Of a stretch of DNA of 37,556 nt, positions 24,784 through 34,652 are shown one piece after another. A program made the translations under genes and the position numbers. The stretch is taken from NCBI GenBank assembly GCA_019747705.1, contig JAIEQM010000081.1, positions 1 through 37,556 on the forward strand. The letters are read 5' to 3'. The notes under the pieces were generated by a model. The model made no database searches and had not been told where the DNA came from. It worked only from the letters and a program-made list of their open reading frames with translations. The stretch comes from Chitinophagaceae bacterium (GTDB lineage: Bacteria; Bacteroidota; Bacteroidia; Chitinophagales; Chitinophagaceae). The first letter of the stretch is position 1, and each line of letters begins with the position of its first letter.

Positions 24784-24894
24784 CAACAACATCATACAGG
24801 TTCCTTATTCTGTGCCTTTGAAAACACCAGCCCCACTATCACTTGCAAAACCGGCAACTGTTTTATCATTTCATTCACTTAAAAATCAAAAACT

Positions 24895-25983
24895 ATGTTA
24901 CGCAAAACATTTACCCTGGGAATTACATTTCTGCTTTTTACCGTTTTAACTGCCAGCGCCAGAATATGGCGGGTAAACAACAACGCCGGTGTGGCGGCAG
25001 ATTTTACAACGTTTAATGCTGCTGCAACCGCTGCAACCGCAGGAGACACTATCCATCTTGAACCCAGCGCCACCAGTTATGCAACCAGCAGCTTTAATCT
25101 TACCAAACGATTGGTGGTAATAGGTGTTGGTTATTTTTTAGACCCAGCTAACACAACAACCCCCGGTAATGCTGGTCTTCAGGCAACTACAAACAGCAGC
25201 CGGCTCGATTTTTTCAGAATTCAGAATGGCGCAAACAGCAGCCGTTTTCTTGGGGTAACTTTTGACGGTGGGTTTTATATTGGTGCAAGCGCCACTGCTT
25301 ATAACCTTTCGTTTGAAAAATGTTTGTTCAACGGAAGCAATGGGTTTTATTTTGAAACTGCAGGTAACTATGACGGAATAGCTGTACGAAAATGTTTTTT
25401 TAATAACACTACTATCTCTGCCATTAACACCGCTGTCATCAGTAATTTTATTTGTGAAAACACCATCTTCAATGGATCGTCTTCATATATAAATCTTCCT
25501 GTTTTAACCGGCACCGGAAATATTATACGCAACAATAGTGTCATCAATAATTTCGGATCTGTCTTTACACTGGCAAATGCGTATGTGGCCAATAATATTT
25601 TTGGTACTCCCTCTCCATCAAGCTTTACCAATTGTGTTATTAAAAACAACCTGTTCCAGGCAAATCAAAGCTTACCGGGTACTGCTACTGATAACAAGGT
25701 AAATGTAAATATGAGCACTGTATATGTTGGCGGCACTACAGGCAGTTTAGATTCAAGAGCTGTTTTAATACCAGGCACTCCTGCCACCAATCCCGCTATT
25801 GAAGCAGGGCTTTCAGTAGGCACTGTTATAAAACCTGATTGTGGTGCATTTGGTGCAACAGATCCTTATAAGCTATCGGGCATTCCTAATATTCCAAGCA
25901 TTTACACATTTACAGTGCCTATCTCTATTCCGGCCGGCACTGCCAATATGAATGTAACCATCAGCACCAGGAACAACAATTAA
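24895..25983 (+). CDS. Secreted right-handed beta-helix protein
   Basis: This 362-residue protein has a signal peptide (MLRKTFTLGITFLLFTVLTA). It opens with RIWRVNNNAGVAADFTTFNAA and AGDTIHLEPSATSY, the usual entry into pectate-lyase-like parallel beta-helices. Short strand-turn units follow with Asn ladders (FRIQNGANSSRFLGVTFDGG, FEKCLFNGSN, IIRNNSVINN). The end is GAFGATDPYKLSGIPNIPSIY, common in Bacteroidota surface helices. No T9SS sorting domain is present. Carbohydrate binding or cleavage is typical of the fold, but no catalytic set can be identified. It lies 64 bases upstream of the giant T9SS protein and is probably cotranscribed with it. Confidence 0.8.
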   Translation: MLRKTFTLGITFLLFTVLTASARIWRVNNNAGVAADFTTFNAAATAATAGDTIHLEPSATSYATSSFNLTKRLVVIGVGYFLDPANTTTPGNAGLQATTNSSRLDFFRIQNGANSSRFLGVTFDGGFYIGASATAYNLSFEKCLFNGSNGFYFETAGNYDGIAVRKCFFNNTTISAINTAVISNFICENTIFNGSSSYINLPVLTGTGNIIRNNSVINNFGSVFTLANAYVANNIFGTPSPSSFTNCVIKNNLFQANQSLPGTATDNKVNVNMSTVYVGGTTGSLDSRAVLIPGTPATNPAIEAGLSVGTVIKPDCGAFGATDPYKLSGIPNIPSIYTFTVPISIPAGTANMNVTISTRNNN

Positions 25984-26047
25984 TAACAGGCACATGCAAT
26001 TTTCATTTCATTTGTAAAGAAGATTGCATCACCATAAATTTTTTTAT

Positions 26048-29000
26048 ATGAAACAGTTCATCCTGTTCATAAGCATGGTGTTGTTTGCCTGCGGGTTGAT
26101 GGCGCAGGACCCTGCCTACCCGGCATCGCCCCCTGCCCCGCAAAACATTATGAAAGCAGAATATTTTTTTGATGTTGACCCGGGCATTGGCAATGGCACC
26201 AATATACCTGTAACAGCCGCCACAGATATTAATAACCTCAGCGTGGCAGTGAACACAACAGGGTTAAGCAACGGCTTTCATCGTTTATTTGTACGCACCA
26301 GAAACAACGAGGGAAGCTGGTCAATTGCACTGGCATCTGATTTTATTGTTGATTTTAACCCTGCTTATCCAACCGTTACCATACCGCTGAATTTAGTGAG
26401 GGCTGAGTATTTTATTGATACAGATCCCGGCACCGGCAATGGAACAGCCATCATCATAACCCCGGCTGTTGATATTACTAATTTGATTGCAGGAATTAAT
26501 ACAACAGGTTTAAGCAATGGCATCCATCGTTTATACATTCGGAGCAGAAATAATGAAGGAAGCTGGAGTATTACCAATCAAAAAGATTTTCTTGTTGATT
26601 CTGACCCTGCCTATCCAACTATACCTGCGCCGCAAAATATTATAAGGGCTGAATATTTTATTGATACGGATCCTGGTGTTGGTAATGGCACATCTGTTAC
26701 CATTACACCCGCAGTTGATATTACTAATTTGATTGCAGGAATTAATACAACAGGTTTAAGCAATGGCATCCATCGTTTATACATTCGGAGCAGAAATAAT
26801 GAAGGAAGCTGGAGCATCACCAGTAACAAAGATTTTATTGTTGATTCTGACCCTGCCTATCCTTCAACACCTTCAACACCTCAAAATGTTATACAAGCTG
26901 AATATTTTATTAATACCGATCCCGGTATTGGCAATGGAACACCCATCACCATTACACCGGCAGTTGATATTAATAATTTAGTTACAGCTATCAATACATC
27001 AGCACTAACACCGGGCACTACCAACCGTTTATACCTGCGCACAAGAAACAATGAAGGAAGCTGGAGCATTACCAATATTGCTACGTTTGTGGTGGATATT
27101 GTAAGCGATCCGGTTTATCCTGCTGCTCCACCTGCACCCCAAAATGTAGTGAGAGCAGAATATTTTATTAATGCCGATCCCGGTATTGGCAATGGAACAC
27201 CCATTACCATTACACCGGCAGTTGATATTAATAATCTTGCGTTGAGTGTAAATACTTCGGCATTATCGCCGGGTACAACCAACCGTTTATACCTGCGCAG
27301 CAGAAATAATGAAGGAAGCTGGAGCATCACCAATATTGCTACGTTTGTGGTGGATATTGTAAGCGATCCGGTTTATCCTGCTGCTCCCCCTGCGCCGCAA
27401 AATATTTCACAGGCTGAATATTTTATTGACACAGATTCGGGGTTGGGCAATGGTACAGCCATTTCCATTACACCTGGTTTGGATATCAGCAATATTCCTC
27501 TCAGCATCAACACTACCGCTTTATCAGTGGGGCCGCATAACCTTTATGTACGCAGCCGCAGTGCAGATGGCAAATGGAGTATAACCAATTTCAGAACCTT
27601 TAATGTGGGTACAATAACAATACTGCCAGATAGTATTGTATTTCCGTCAACCATTATCAACACTACTGCCACCAGGAGTTTGGTAGTAAGAAATAACAGC
27701 AGCACACCGCAAACCATTACAGGTGTAACGGTGGGCGCTCCTTTTACATCCAACTTTACAACCACAAGAACGGTAAATCCCTTATCAACTGATACTATCC
27801 GCATCAGCTTTACGCCCACTGCTGCATCAGCATACCAGGATACGATTGTTGTACAAACATCTGCAGGGTCTTACAAAACCCCGGTAAAAGGTACAGGTGT
27901 GGCCGTTATCAATTCATGGACCTTAGAGCCTGCCACCGGTTATAACTATGGTAATGTGCAAACAGGTAACTCCTCAAGCTTCAACTTCACCATCCGTAAC
28001 ACAGGTAATGCTTCCATTACTTTGAACGAAGTAAGTACAGGCAATCCGGTATTTGTGCCCGCATTCACTGCCGGAACGATTATTCCTGTGGGTGGTACAC
28101 TTAATCTGCCGGTTGCTTTTAATCCAACAGCAGTTACATCTTACAGTGGTGTATTAAAAATTAAAGCAAGTGCCGGCGGGCCTGATTCAGTAACAACGGT
28201 ATTGAACGGAACCGGATTTACGCCTTCAACACCACCTGTACTAAACTTTGTTAGTGCTTCGCCTTATGATGGTGTGCGTGGTGTAAACCCTGCTGCAGGT
28301 CAGTTAGGTGTGTTTACCTACAAAGTTGTGTATCGCTCTGCTGATAACAGACCTCCTGCTGCAGGTTATCCGCAAATAGGGCTTGATGCAAATGGCGACC
28401 AGGATTTTACCGATGGAGGTGAAGGTATCTATGCAATGACAAAAGAAGGTACCAGTAATGACTTTGTTACAGGTGTTGTTTATACTTACTCAGTAAACTA
28501 TACTTCGTACAGTAACACACTGGGCTATCGCTTCTTTGCCAACGATTCGCTGGGCAACGCAGCCACTACAGTAAACACTGCTTATTACAGCGGCCCGATT
28601 GTAACCTTCCAGCAACTGGATTTGCGTTTGTTTGCAAACGACATCAGCTTCAGCAAAACCAATCCATTGCCGGGCGAAACATTTACGGTTACAGCAAAGA
28701 TTACCAACAACAGCGCCTTCAATGCAGTGAATGTGCCGGTTTCATTTTACCGTGATACCATTTTAATCGGAAGTACAACAGTACCTGCGGTAAATGCTTA
28801 CAGTACGGCAGCGGTTACACGAACACTTTCATTTGCGGCTGATGGTTTCTATCCCATTAAAGTATGGATTGATTCTGCCCGAACATTAAATGAAAGCAAT
28901 GTGCTCAACAACTATGCCATACGACCGGTGATTGTTGGTTCGCCCACTCTACCCGGAGGTATCACTGTTACAGGAAGCGCATTGGTACAAAACTGTCCGG

Positions 29001-32000
29001 GTCTGCGACTCATTTTCAGCGGCAGCGCCCAATACTTTGGTACAGGTTCGCCAACCTCTGTTGCCGGAGCAGAAGTAACCATTAACACCGGCACTTCAAT
29101 TCTGAAAACAACAACCGATGCAAATGGCAACTTTACCCTGGTGGTTCAGAACCCGCCTTGTGGTGGCGCTATTACTTATACTGTAAGTGTTACTGACTTT
29201 ACATTTACCAGCAATACCTTTACGGGCGCTATCAATGTACAATGTCCTCCACCCAATGCATGTGGTGCACCACCCATTACCGGAAATGCAACAATAGTTG
29301 TTACCAGTTCCACTGCGCCTTGTGCTACTGTTGCGGGAAGTAATGCTACTACCAACGTAACCATTACCTACCGTGGAAGAAATACGGCCAACTTCTGGAG
29401 TTCCTGGGACAAGATTTGGAAAGACACCGTTAAAATTTTCAACAATGGTGTACTTATTCAAACCTATTTCACCAATGATCTTCCTGATTTTGGAAGCGAA
29501 GCCACTTTCCCCGGTGATGTGAAAACATATCCGGTTACAGTGCCGTTAAACACTACAGGACCCAATAATATCACGGCCATTGCTACCTATCAGTACAATG
29601 AGTTCTTCCAGATTCCTTCATCTACCTATAAGGGAATCTTTACGAATGAAACTGCTACTGCCGGTACTACCATTGTTGCAACGCCCAATGCACCCGACCT
29701 TACCATTAATAACTTTTCGCAAACAGGGTTCAGAAGCTTCCGCTTTGATGATGCCAATATCCAATGCGGAACAGCAGGTGCTCATGTGGTGCGGGTGGTT
29801 GATATTACAGGGGCCCCGGTGCAGTTGTTTGAAACAACGGTTGCTGCAGTGCCGGGTGGTGGTGCAGTGCCCATCAGTGTAAGCTTACCCACCTTAGCTG
29901 CGGGTACATACAGGATTCGTATTGTAACAGATACCCTGGCGCAGGTAGCAGAAGTAAACGAAAACAACAACTCGTTTGAAACTACCATCGTTGTACCGTT
30001 GCCGGATCTGAGTATTGACACCATCATACCATCCAATACGAATGTCGCCATCGGTTCTGCCATCACGTTCAGCGCCACCATCCGCAACACCGGTATTGCA
30101 GCAGGAGCATTTGCAGTGGAATTCAGGGATGGAAGTTTGCCCATTGGCAGCAATACAGCCGTACCCGGTATTGGCGAGAGCAGTACGGTTACTGCACGCT
30201 CCAATGTGTACAATGTGCTTACAACGGATAAAGCATGCCCCGTTACCATTACAGCTTTTGCTGATGCCACCGGAACAGTGAATGAAAGCAATGAATCGAA
30301 CAACACCAGAAGCATTCAGTTTGGAACAGATATCACACCGATACAGGTAGCAGGTGAGTTTGGAACAAGTTCCAACCCGGTACGAGTGCGGGTGAATACG
30401 GCCAAACAGTTTAATGCTTATATCCGCAACCTGGGCTCGAGAGATATAACAAATGTAACGGTTCGGTTTGTGTATAACGGAAACACCATTGGCAGCGCAC
30501 TCGTTCCTGTTATAAAAGCAGGAGAACAGTTTCCTGCAGTTGCTTCTTTCAATTACACCTTCACAACAGTGGGTAATGCAGTTGTAACAGTAACAACTGA
30601 TACGGCTAATGTTGCCTGTGAAATAAATGAAACCAATAACAGTTCGCTTTACAATATTGTGGTAACAGACAGTAAGGCAGACTTCCAGGTATTGTCGCAG
30701 TTTATTTCACCCAGCAGCTTAAACCCCAATACCGGTCAAAACATCACCATTGCAGGTACGGTGAAGAATATTGGCAACAAAGTGGCGCCGCCAAGCACAC
30801 TTCGCTTCTTTGTGGACAACATCCAGTTAGGCGCTCCCGTTCCTTTTAATACGTTGCAGATAGGACAGGATACAACCGTTGCTGCTACAACAACATACTC
30901 CTCACTCATACCCGGTTTGAAAGTGATAAAGATTGTTGTGGACCAGGAAAACCTGGTTGATGAAGAAGACAAAACCAATAATGAAGCGACCCGCATTATT
31001 ATTGTGGGTGATGCGCCGGATATGACAAGAAATGCAGTACAACCCATCGGTTTCAACCCCAATGGATTTAATGCAGGCGATAGTGTAACGGTTTCGTATC
31101 AGGTTAAAAATGCAGGTACGAATACAGGAACCGCATGGGCAAGATTCAAGATCTTTGACATGTCAGGATCCCTCCTTGCTCTTGACAGTACACAGTTTAC
31201 ACTGGCGCCCAATGCAAACACTGCATTGTCCAGAAAAATGTTCTTTGCTGTTGATTCCGGATTTGTAGTGATGGAAATTGTTAACTGCACACCTGATGAA
31301 TCAAACCTGCTGAACAATACAGATACGCTTTATTTCAACACGGTTGTGAGAATGAAAGCAAATCTGATTGTAAACAACCTGGATATGAAAGCAGGTTTGC
31401 CGCAACAATTACCCGGATGGATAGGTGGCAAAATCATACTGGATAATTTTAACTTAACAGTTAACGGAAACATCGTGAATTATGATACGGCCCATTTCAT
31501 TATCACTAACGGTACCGGCAGGTTGCTCATCGTGAACAGCAGTAATCAAAACATCTATCCTGTAGGAACCTCCCTGTTCAGCAGTAATTTCCTGAAACTC
31601 AACAACAGCGGCACGCAGGATAACTTCAGCGTGAGGGTGGTGCCGTACGTTTTGAGAAATGGAGCTGCTGGTGATACCATCAGGGCAGGAAATGTAAACC
31701 GCACCTGGTTTATTGAAGAGCAGGTGCCCGGAGGCAGCAATGCCAGTGTGGAGATGTTCTGGTTTGCGGGGCATGAGCAGTCAGGTTTTAACAGGACTTT
31801 CAGCCGGGCAGCGCATTACACCACATCATGGCAGGTAGGAAATGCAGGTGCGGCTGCTACAGATACGGTTGCAGGAAGGTTCAGTAAACTGCAGGCTGGT
31901 TATACCAATTTTTCTCCCTTTACGGTTACCAATGATGTGCTTACAGCCTTACCGCTGCGTTTCCTTTCCTTTACAGCAGTGGGTACTAATAATAATGTAT

Positions 32001-32482
32001 TGCTCAACTGGAATACAGATAATGAAAACAACACATCGCATTTTGATGTTGAGTTTAGTACCGATGCAAGAACCTTTACCAAAATTGGCGAAGTAAAATC
32101 TATGAACACGCCGGGGGTACACCAGTACAGTTTTGTACATGTTTCTCCCGCAGGTACGGTTTTGTATTACCGGCTTAAGCAGGTAGATCTTGATGGTAAG
32201 TTTGAATACAGTTCTGTTGCAAGGGTAAACATGAGTAAGAATGATAAAATTATTCTTACACCCAACCCTGCTCAAAATGTTGCAACGCTGCTGTTCGGCC
32301 GGCCTTCTTTAAAAACCAACCTGCAGTTGTTTAGCAGTAACGGGCAAGTTGTACTGCAGCAGCAGGTAAATGAAGGCACAAGACAATTCAATATTGATAT
32401 TTCAAAACTGCCGGCCGGTATTTATACCATAAGGCTCAGTAATGAACAAAAAACCGAAATTATAAAGCTGGTAAAACAGTAA
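26048..32482 (+). CDS. Giant T9SS-exported adhesin-like protein with six repeats
   Basis: The start is set at ATG 26048, which begins the signal peptide (MKQFILFISMVLFACGLMAQ); the product is 2144 residues. Six repeats of about 82 residues (33-520) each contain AEYFIDTDPGIGNGT, an INTTGLSNG turn and LYIRSRNNEGSWSI. Two ASPM/SPD-2/Hydin-like domains follow (about 525-725). Then come about six CARDB-like adhesion domains, each ending in an Asn-rich motif such as EVNENNNSF or DESNLLNNTD. A late domain contains LPLRFLSFTAVGTNNNVLLNW. The C-terminal 75 residues form a type A T9SS sorting domain (ILTPNPAQNV to EIIKLVKQ), which targets the protein to the cell surface. It most likely acts in adhesion or in display. 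A terminator follows. Confidence 0.9.
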   Translation: MKQFILFISMVLFACGLMAQDPAYPASPPAPQNIMKAEYFFDVDPGIGNGTNIPVTAATDINNLSVAVNTTGLSNGFHRLFVRTRNNEGSWSIALASDFIVDFNPAYPTVTIPLNLVRAEYFIDTDPGTGNGTAIIITPAVDITNLIAGINTTGLSNGIHRLYIRSRNNEGSWSITNQKDFLVDSDPAYPTIPAPQNIIRAEYFIDTDPGVGNGTSVTITPAVDITNLIAGINTTGLSNGIHRLYIRSRNNEGSWSITSNKDFIVDSDPAYPSTPSTPQNVIQAEYFINTDPGIGNGTPITITPAVDINNLVTAINTSALTPGTTNRLYLRTRNNEGSWSITNIATFVVDIVSDPVYPAAPPAPQNVVRAEYFINADPGIGNGTPITITPAVDINNLALSVNTSALSPGTTNRLYLRSRNNEGSWSITNIATFVVDIVSDPVYPAAPPAPQNISQAEYFIDTDSGLGNGTAISITPGLDISNIPLSINTTALSVGPHNLYVRSRSADGKWSITNFRTFNVGTITILPDSIVFPSTIINTTATRSLVVRNNSSTPQTITGVTVGAPFTSNFTTTRTVNPLSTDTIRISFTPTAASAYQDTIVVQTSAGSYKTPVKGTGVAVINSWTLEPATGYNYGNVQTGNSSSFNFTIRNTGNASITLNEVSTGNPVFVPAFTAGTIIPVGGTLNLPVAFNPTAVTSYSGVLKIKASAGGPDSVTTVLNGTGFTPSTPPVLNFVSASPYDGVRGVNPAAGQLGVFTYKVVYRSADNRPPAAGYPQIGLDANGDQDFTDGGEGIYAMTKEGTSNDFVTGVVYTYSVNYTSYSNTLGYRFFANDSLGNAATTVNTAYYSGPIVTFQQLDLRLFANDISFSKTNPLPGETFTVTAKITNNSAFNAVNVPVSFYRDTILIGSTTVPAVNAYSTAAVTRTLSFAADGFYPIKVWIDSARTLNESNVLNNYAIRPVIVGSPTLPGGITVTGSALVQNCPGLRLIFSGSAQYFGTGSPTSVAGAEVTINTGTSILKTTTDANGNFTLVVQNPPCGGAITYTVSVTDFTFTSNTFTGAINVQCPPPNACGAPPITGNATIVVTSSTAPCATVAGSNATTNVTITYRGRNTANFWSSWDKIWKDTVKIFNNGVLIQTYFTNDLPDFGSEATFPGDVKTYPVTVPLNTTGPNNITAIATYQYNEFFQIPSSTYKGIFTNETATAGTTIVATPNAPDLTINNFSQTGFRSFRFDDANIQCGTAGAHVVRVVDITGAPVQLFETTVAAVPGGGAVPISVSLPTLAAGTYRIRIVTDTLAQVAEVNENNNSFETTIVVPLPDLSIDTIIPSNTNVAIGSAITFSATIRNTGIAAGAFAVEFRDGSLPIGSNTAVPGIGESSTVTARSNVYNVLTTDKACPVTITAFADATGTVNESNESNNTRSIQFGTDITPIQVAGEFGTSSNPVRVRVNTAKQFNAYIRNLGSRDITNVTVRFVYNGNTIGSALVPVIKAGEQFPAVASFNYTFTTVGNAVVTVTTDTANVACEINETNNSSLYNIVVTDSKADFQVLSQFISPSSLNPNTGQNITIAGTVKNIGNKVAPPSTLRFFVDNIQLGAPVPFNTLQIGQDTTVAATTTYSSLIPGLKVIKIVVDQENLVDEEDKTNNEATRIIIVGDAPDMTRNAVQPIGFNPNGFNAGDSVTVSYQVKNAGTNTGTAWARFKIFDMSGSLLALDSTQFTLAPNANTALSRKMFFAVDSGFVVMEIVNCTPDESNLLNNTDTLYFNTVVRMKANLIVNNLDMKAGLPQQLPGWIGGKIILDNFNLTVNGNIVNYDTAHFIITNGTGRLLIVNSSNQNIYPVGTSLFSSNFLKLNNSGTQDNFSVRVVPYVLRNGAAGDTIRAGNVNRTWFIEEQVPGGSNASVEMFWFAGHEQSGFNRTFSRAAHYTTSWQVGNAGAAATDTVAGRFSKLQAGYTNFSPFTVTNDVLTALPLRFLSFTAVGTNNNVLLNWNTDNENNTSHFDVEFSTDARTFTKIGEVKSMNTPGVHQYSFVHVSPAGTVLYYRLKQVDLDGKFEYSSVARVNMSKNDKIILTPNPAQNVATLLFGRPSLKTNLQLFSSNGQVVLQQQVNEGTRQFNIDISKLPAGIYTIRLSNEQKTEIIKLVKQ
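26150..27608 (+). repeat. Six in-gene tandem repeats, about 246-261 bases each
   Basis: These encode the AEYFIDTDPG units of the giant protein. Units 2 and 3 share a stretch of 101 identical bases (26468-26568 and 26714-26814, period 246). Units 4 and 5 are also almost identical around the TNIATFVVDIVSDPVYPAA segment. Such identity indicates recent duplication or gene conversion and predicts copy-number variation. Confidence 0.9.
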
Positions 32483-32519
32483 TCCCTGAAAAACACTCCC
32501 CGTGGTTTTTGATCAGAAG

Positions 32520-32556
32520 AACCCGTCGTGTAACAGCGGCGGGTTTTGTGTTTTTT
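32520..32556 (+). terminator. Terminator of the giant T9SS gene
   Basis: AACCCGTCG (32520-32528) pairs with CGGCGGGTT (32537-32545), nine pairs with one wobble and an eight-base loop, followed by TTGTGTTTTTT. It ends only six bases before dyad promoter 6. Confidence 0.88.
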
Positions 32557-32559
32557 AAA

Positions 32560-32609
32560 ATCTCCCGGTTTTCAGGGATTGACCGGTTTGCCCTTTTTTT
32601 TCATTTTTG
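32560..32609 (+). promoter_or_regulatory. Dyad promoter 6 (before the fibre-like gene)
   Basis: ATCTCC at 32560-32565, nine bases, GGGATTG at 32575-32581, exactly 20 bases, then CATTTTTG at 32602-32609. This is the most complete dyad (TCTCCCGG, then TTCAGGGATTGACCGG). The leader to the ATG at 32759 would be about 140 bases. Confidence 0.75.
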
Positions 32610-32758
32610 TTGGAGAGCAGTTACTAACCCTGCTTCGTTTACCCGTTTTCACAGTAACCATCAGTACATGTACAGGTAATGCATTCAGTATTACTTATAC
32701 AAAATCAATTGACCTGCAACTGATAAAGCTTAATGTCACCTGTATAAAACAATCATTT

Positions 32759-34585
32759 ATGAAGCAACTTATACTCTCTTTCTTAATGCTGTTAACAGCG
32801 GGGCAAATCATGAGCCAGGGCCTGGCTGTAAATAACTCCGGCGCTGCGGCTGATGGAAGCGCCATGCTGGATGTGAATTCAACAACAAAAGGCGCTTTAG
32901 TACCACGCATGTTATTAGCACAACGAACCGCCATTGCAACACCTGCAACAGGGCTGCTGGTGTATCAAACCGATGGACTTGCTGGTTTTTATTACAATGC
33001 AGGAACGCCTGTAACTCCCAATTGGATACGATTGAGTGCAGAAAATTACTGGACATTAAACGGCACTAATATTTATAACAATAACACAGGTAATGTTGGT
33101 GTGGGGTTGACGTCTCCCTCAAACCCCTTTCATGTAAAATCAACAACCCGATCTGATATTGCTACATTTGATGGCGCTAACCAAATGTATATTACACTGT
33201 CTGAAAACGGTTCGCCCAAAGGGTATATCGGCAGCTTTAACCAGAGTGTAACGGCAGATGATGTGGATTTTGGCACCTATGCCGGAACAACCGGCGCATT
33301 GCATTTAATTACACAAGCAACTCCCCGTTTAACTGTTCTCAACAGCGGCAATGTAGGTATTGGAACTACAACACCCACCACCAGTCTTTCCGTAAGCGGT
33401 GCTGCTAATATTGATGCCGGCGATGCCAATACCGGTACAGTAGCCAACGCTTTAACCTTTGGTAACGGCAGCGGGGAGGGAATAGGAAGCCAGCGAAGTT
33501 TTGGCGGCAATCAATACGGACTGGATTTTTATACTGCAAGTGCCAACCGCATGAGTATTACAAATGGAGGAAATGTGGGTATTGGAACTGCAACGCCCAA
33601 CGCTCCGCTTCAATTTGCATCGGATACACGTAACAGAAAAATTGTTTTGTTTGAAGTAGGCAATAATGATAACGAGTTTTATGGCTTTGGTGTAAATGGC
33701 GGGGTACTCCGCTACCAGGCCGGAACAGGAGTTGACAATCATGTATTTTATGCCGGCACTTCTGCAACCACTTCCAGTGAACTCATGCGTATTACCGGCG
33801 CAGGTAATGTGGGAATTGGTGGTATTGTTCCCAACTTCAGGTTAGATGTAAATGGCCGCATGCGAATAAGAGATGGTGGTGGTGGTACTGCAGGTTTATG
33901 GTTAAACAATTTGGCCAATACTGCATCTCCTGCATTTATTGGAATGGAAAATGATAACTCTGTTGGTTTATTTGGTAACAGCGGTTCGGGCTGGTCGTTT
34001 ACTATGAATACAACTACTGGTAAAGTAAAAATTGCCGATGGCTCACAGGGCAATGGAAGGGTTTTAACCAGTGATGCCGCCGGTACTGCAACATGGACAC
34101 AGTTTAACAGTACCCAATCGGTAAGAACAGGTTCGTTTGGCTCCACCGGTGCAAATTTCGATTACTCTGAAATGGGTTCTTTCCCAAATGCAGGCACTTC
34201 TAAATATACTACTGTACAAATTACGCTTCCCCCCGGCCGTTGGGTTGTTTTTGCCAACCTTCTTATCAATGGAACATCTTTGCCTGCTGGTGGTGGTATT
34301 TTCATCAGAACCTATCTGGCAGAAAGCGCAACAGTTGCTACAGGAACTACAGATATTGTTGCCGGCACAGGTGGACTCATCAGCGGTAATTTCAGCTATT
34401 CTAATACATTCTCATTTGCTTCAGGTCAAATACTCGTTAACAATACATCGGGGGCAAATAAAACTTATTTTCTCTGGGCAAATGGATCAAGAAATACTTC
34501 TGCTCCTTCAAGTGGCGCTGCTGTAGGTGCACTGGGAAGTTCTTTTTGGGGAGAAAACCAGTTGTTTGCAATACCCATGAATTAA
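32759..34585 (+). CDS. Secreted fibre-like protein with NVGIGT repeats
   Basis: The start is set at ATG 32759, where the signal peptide begins (MKQLILSFLMLLTAGQIMSQ); upstream codons in the same frame would read through the promoter. The product is 608 residues. It opens with SMLDV-type and KGALVPRMLLAQRTAI segments common in Bacteroidota fibre-like proteins. Four GNVGIGTTTP-type repeats follow, each leading into a short strand (LSVSG, LQFAS, LDVNG), as in trimeric beta-helical stalks of phage tail fibres. The last 150 residues (YTTVQITLPPGRWVVFANLL onwards) look like a jelly-roll head. No peptidase autocleavage (S74) domain and no T9SS domain are seen. A surface stalk with a binding head is the likely form. 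Confidence 0.8.
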   Translation: MKQLILSFLMLLTAGQIMSQGLAVNNSGAAADGSAMLDVNSTTKGALVPRMLLAQRTAIATPATGLLVYQTDGLAGFYYNAGTPVTPNWIRLSAENYWTLNGTNIYNNNTGNVGVGLTSPSNPFHVKSTTRSDIATFDGANQMYITLSENGSPKGYIGSFNQSVTADDVDFGTYAGTTGALHLITQATPRLTVLNSGNVGIGTTTPTTSLSVSGAANIDAGDANTGTVANALTFGNGSGEGIGSQRSFGGNQYGLDFYTASANRMSITNGGNVGIGTATPNAPLQFASDTRNRKIVLFEVGNNDNEFYGFGVNGGVLRYQAGTGVDNHVFYAGTSATTSSELMRITGAGNVGIGGIVPNFRLDVNGRMRIRDGGGGTAGLWLNNLANTASPAFIGMENDNSVGLFGNSGSGWSFTMNTTTGKVKIADGSQGNGRVLTSDAAGTATWTQFNSTQSVRTGSFGSTGANFDYSEMGSFPNAGTSKYTTVQITLPPGRWVVFANLLINGTSLPAGGGIFIRTYLAESATVATGTTDIVAGTGGLISGNFSYSNTFSFASGQILVNNTSGANKTYFLWANGSRNTSAPSSGAAVGALGSSFWGENQLFAIPMN

Positions 34586-34621
34586 AAGGCGTTTTCTTTT
34601 ATTGACATATGAATCCGTAAC

Positions 34622-34652
34622 AAAGCCTGTTGTTAATCCAGCGGGCTTTTAT
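34622..34652 (+). terminator. Terminator between convergent genes
   Basis: AAAGCCTG (34622-34629) pairs with CGGGCTTT (34642-34649) with one wobble, followed by a short T run. It overlaps the stop codon of the leftward TraB-family gene. The stem could serve both strands, but only the plus strand has Ts after it. Confidence 0.7.

Noticed and set aside
26365..27333. Four minus-strand frames of about 70 residues resembling each other
   Set aside because: They are the opposite strand of the tandem repeats in the giant surface protein.
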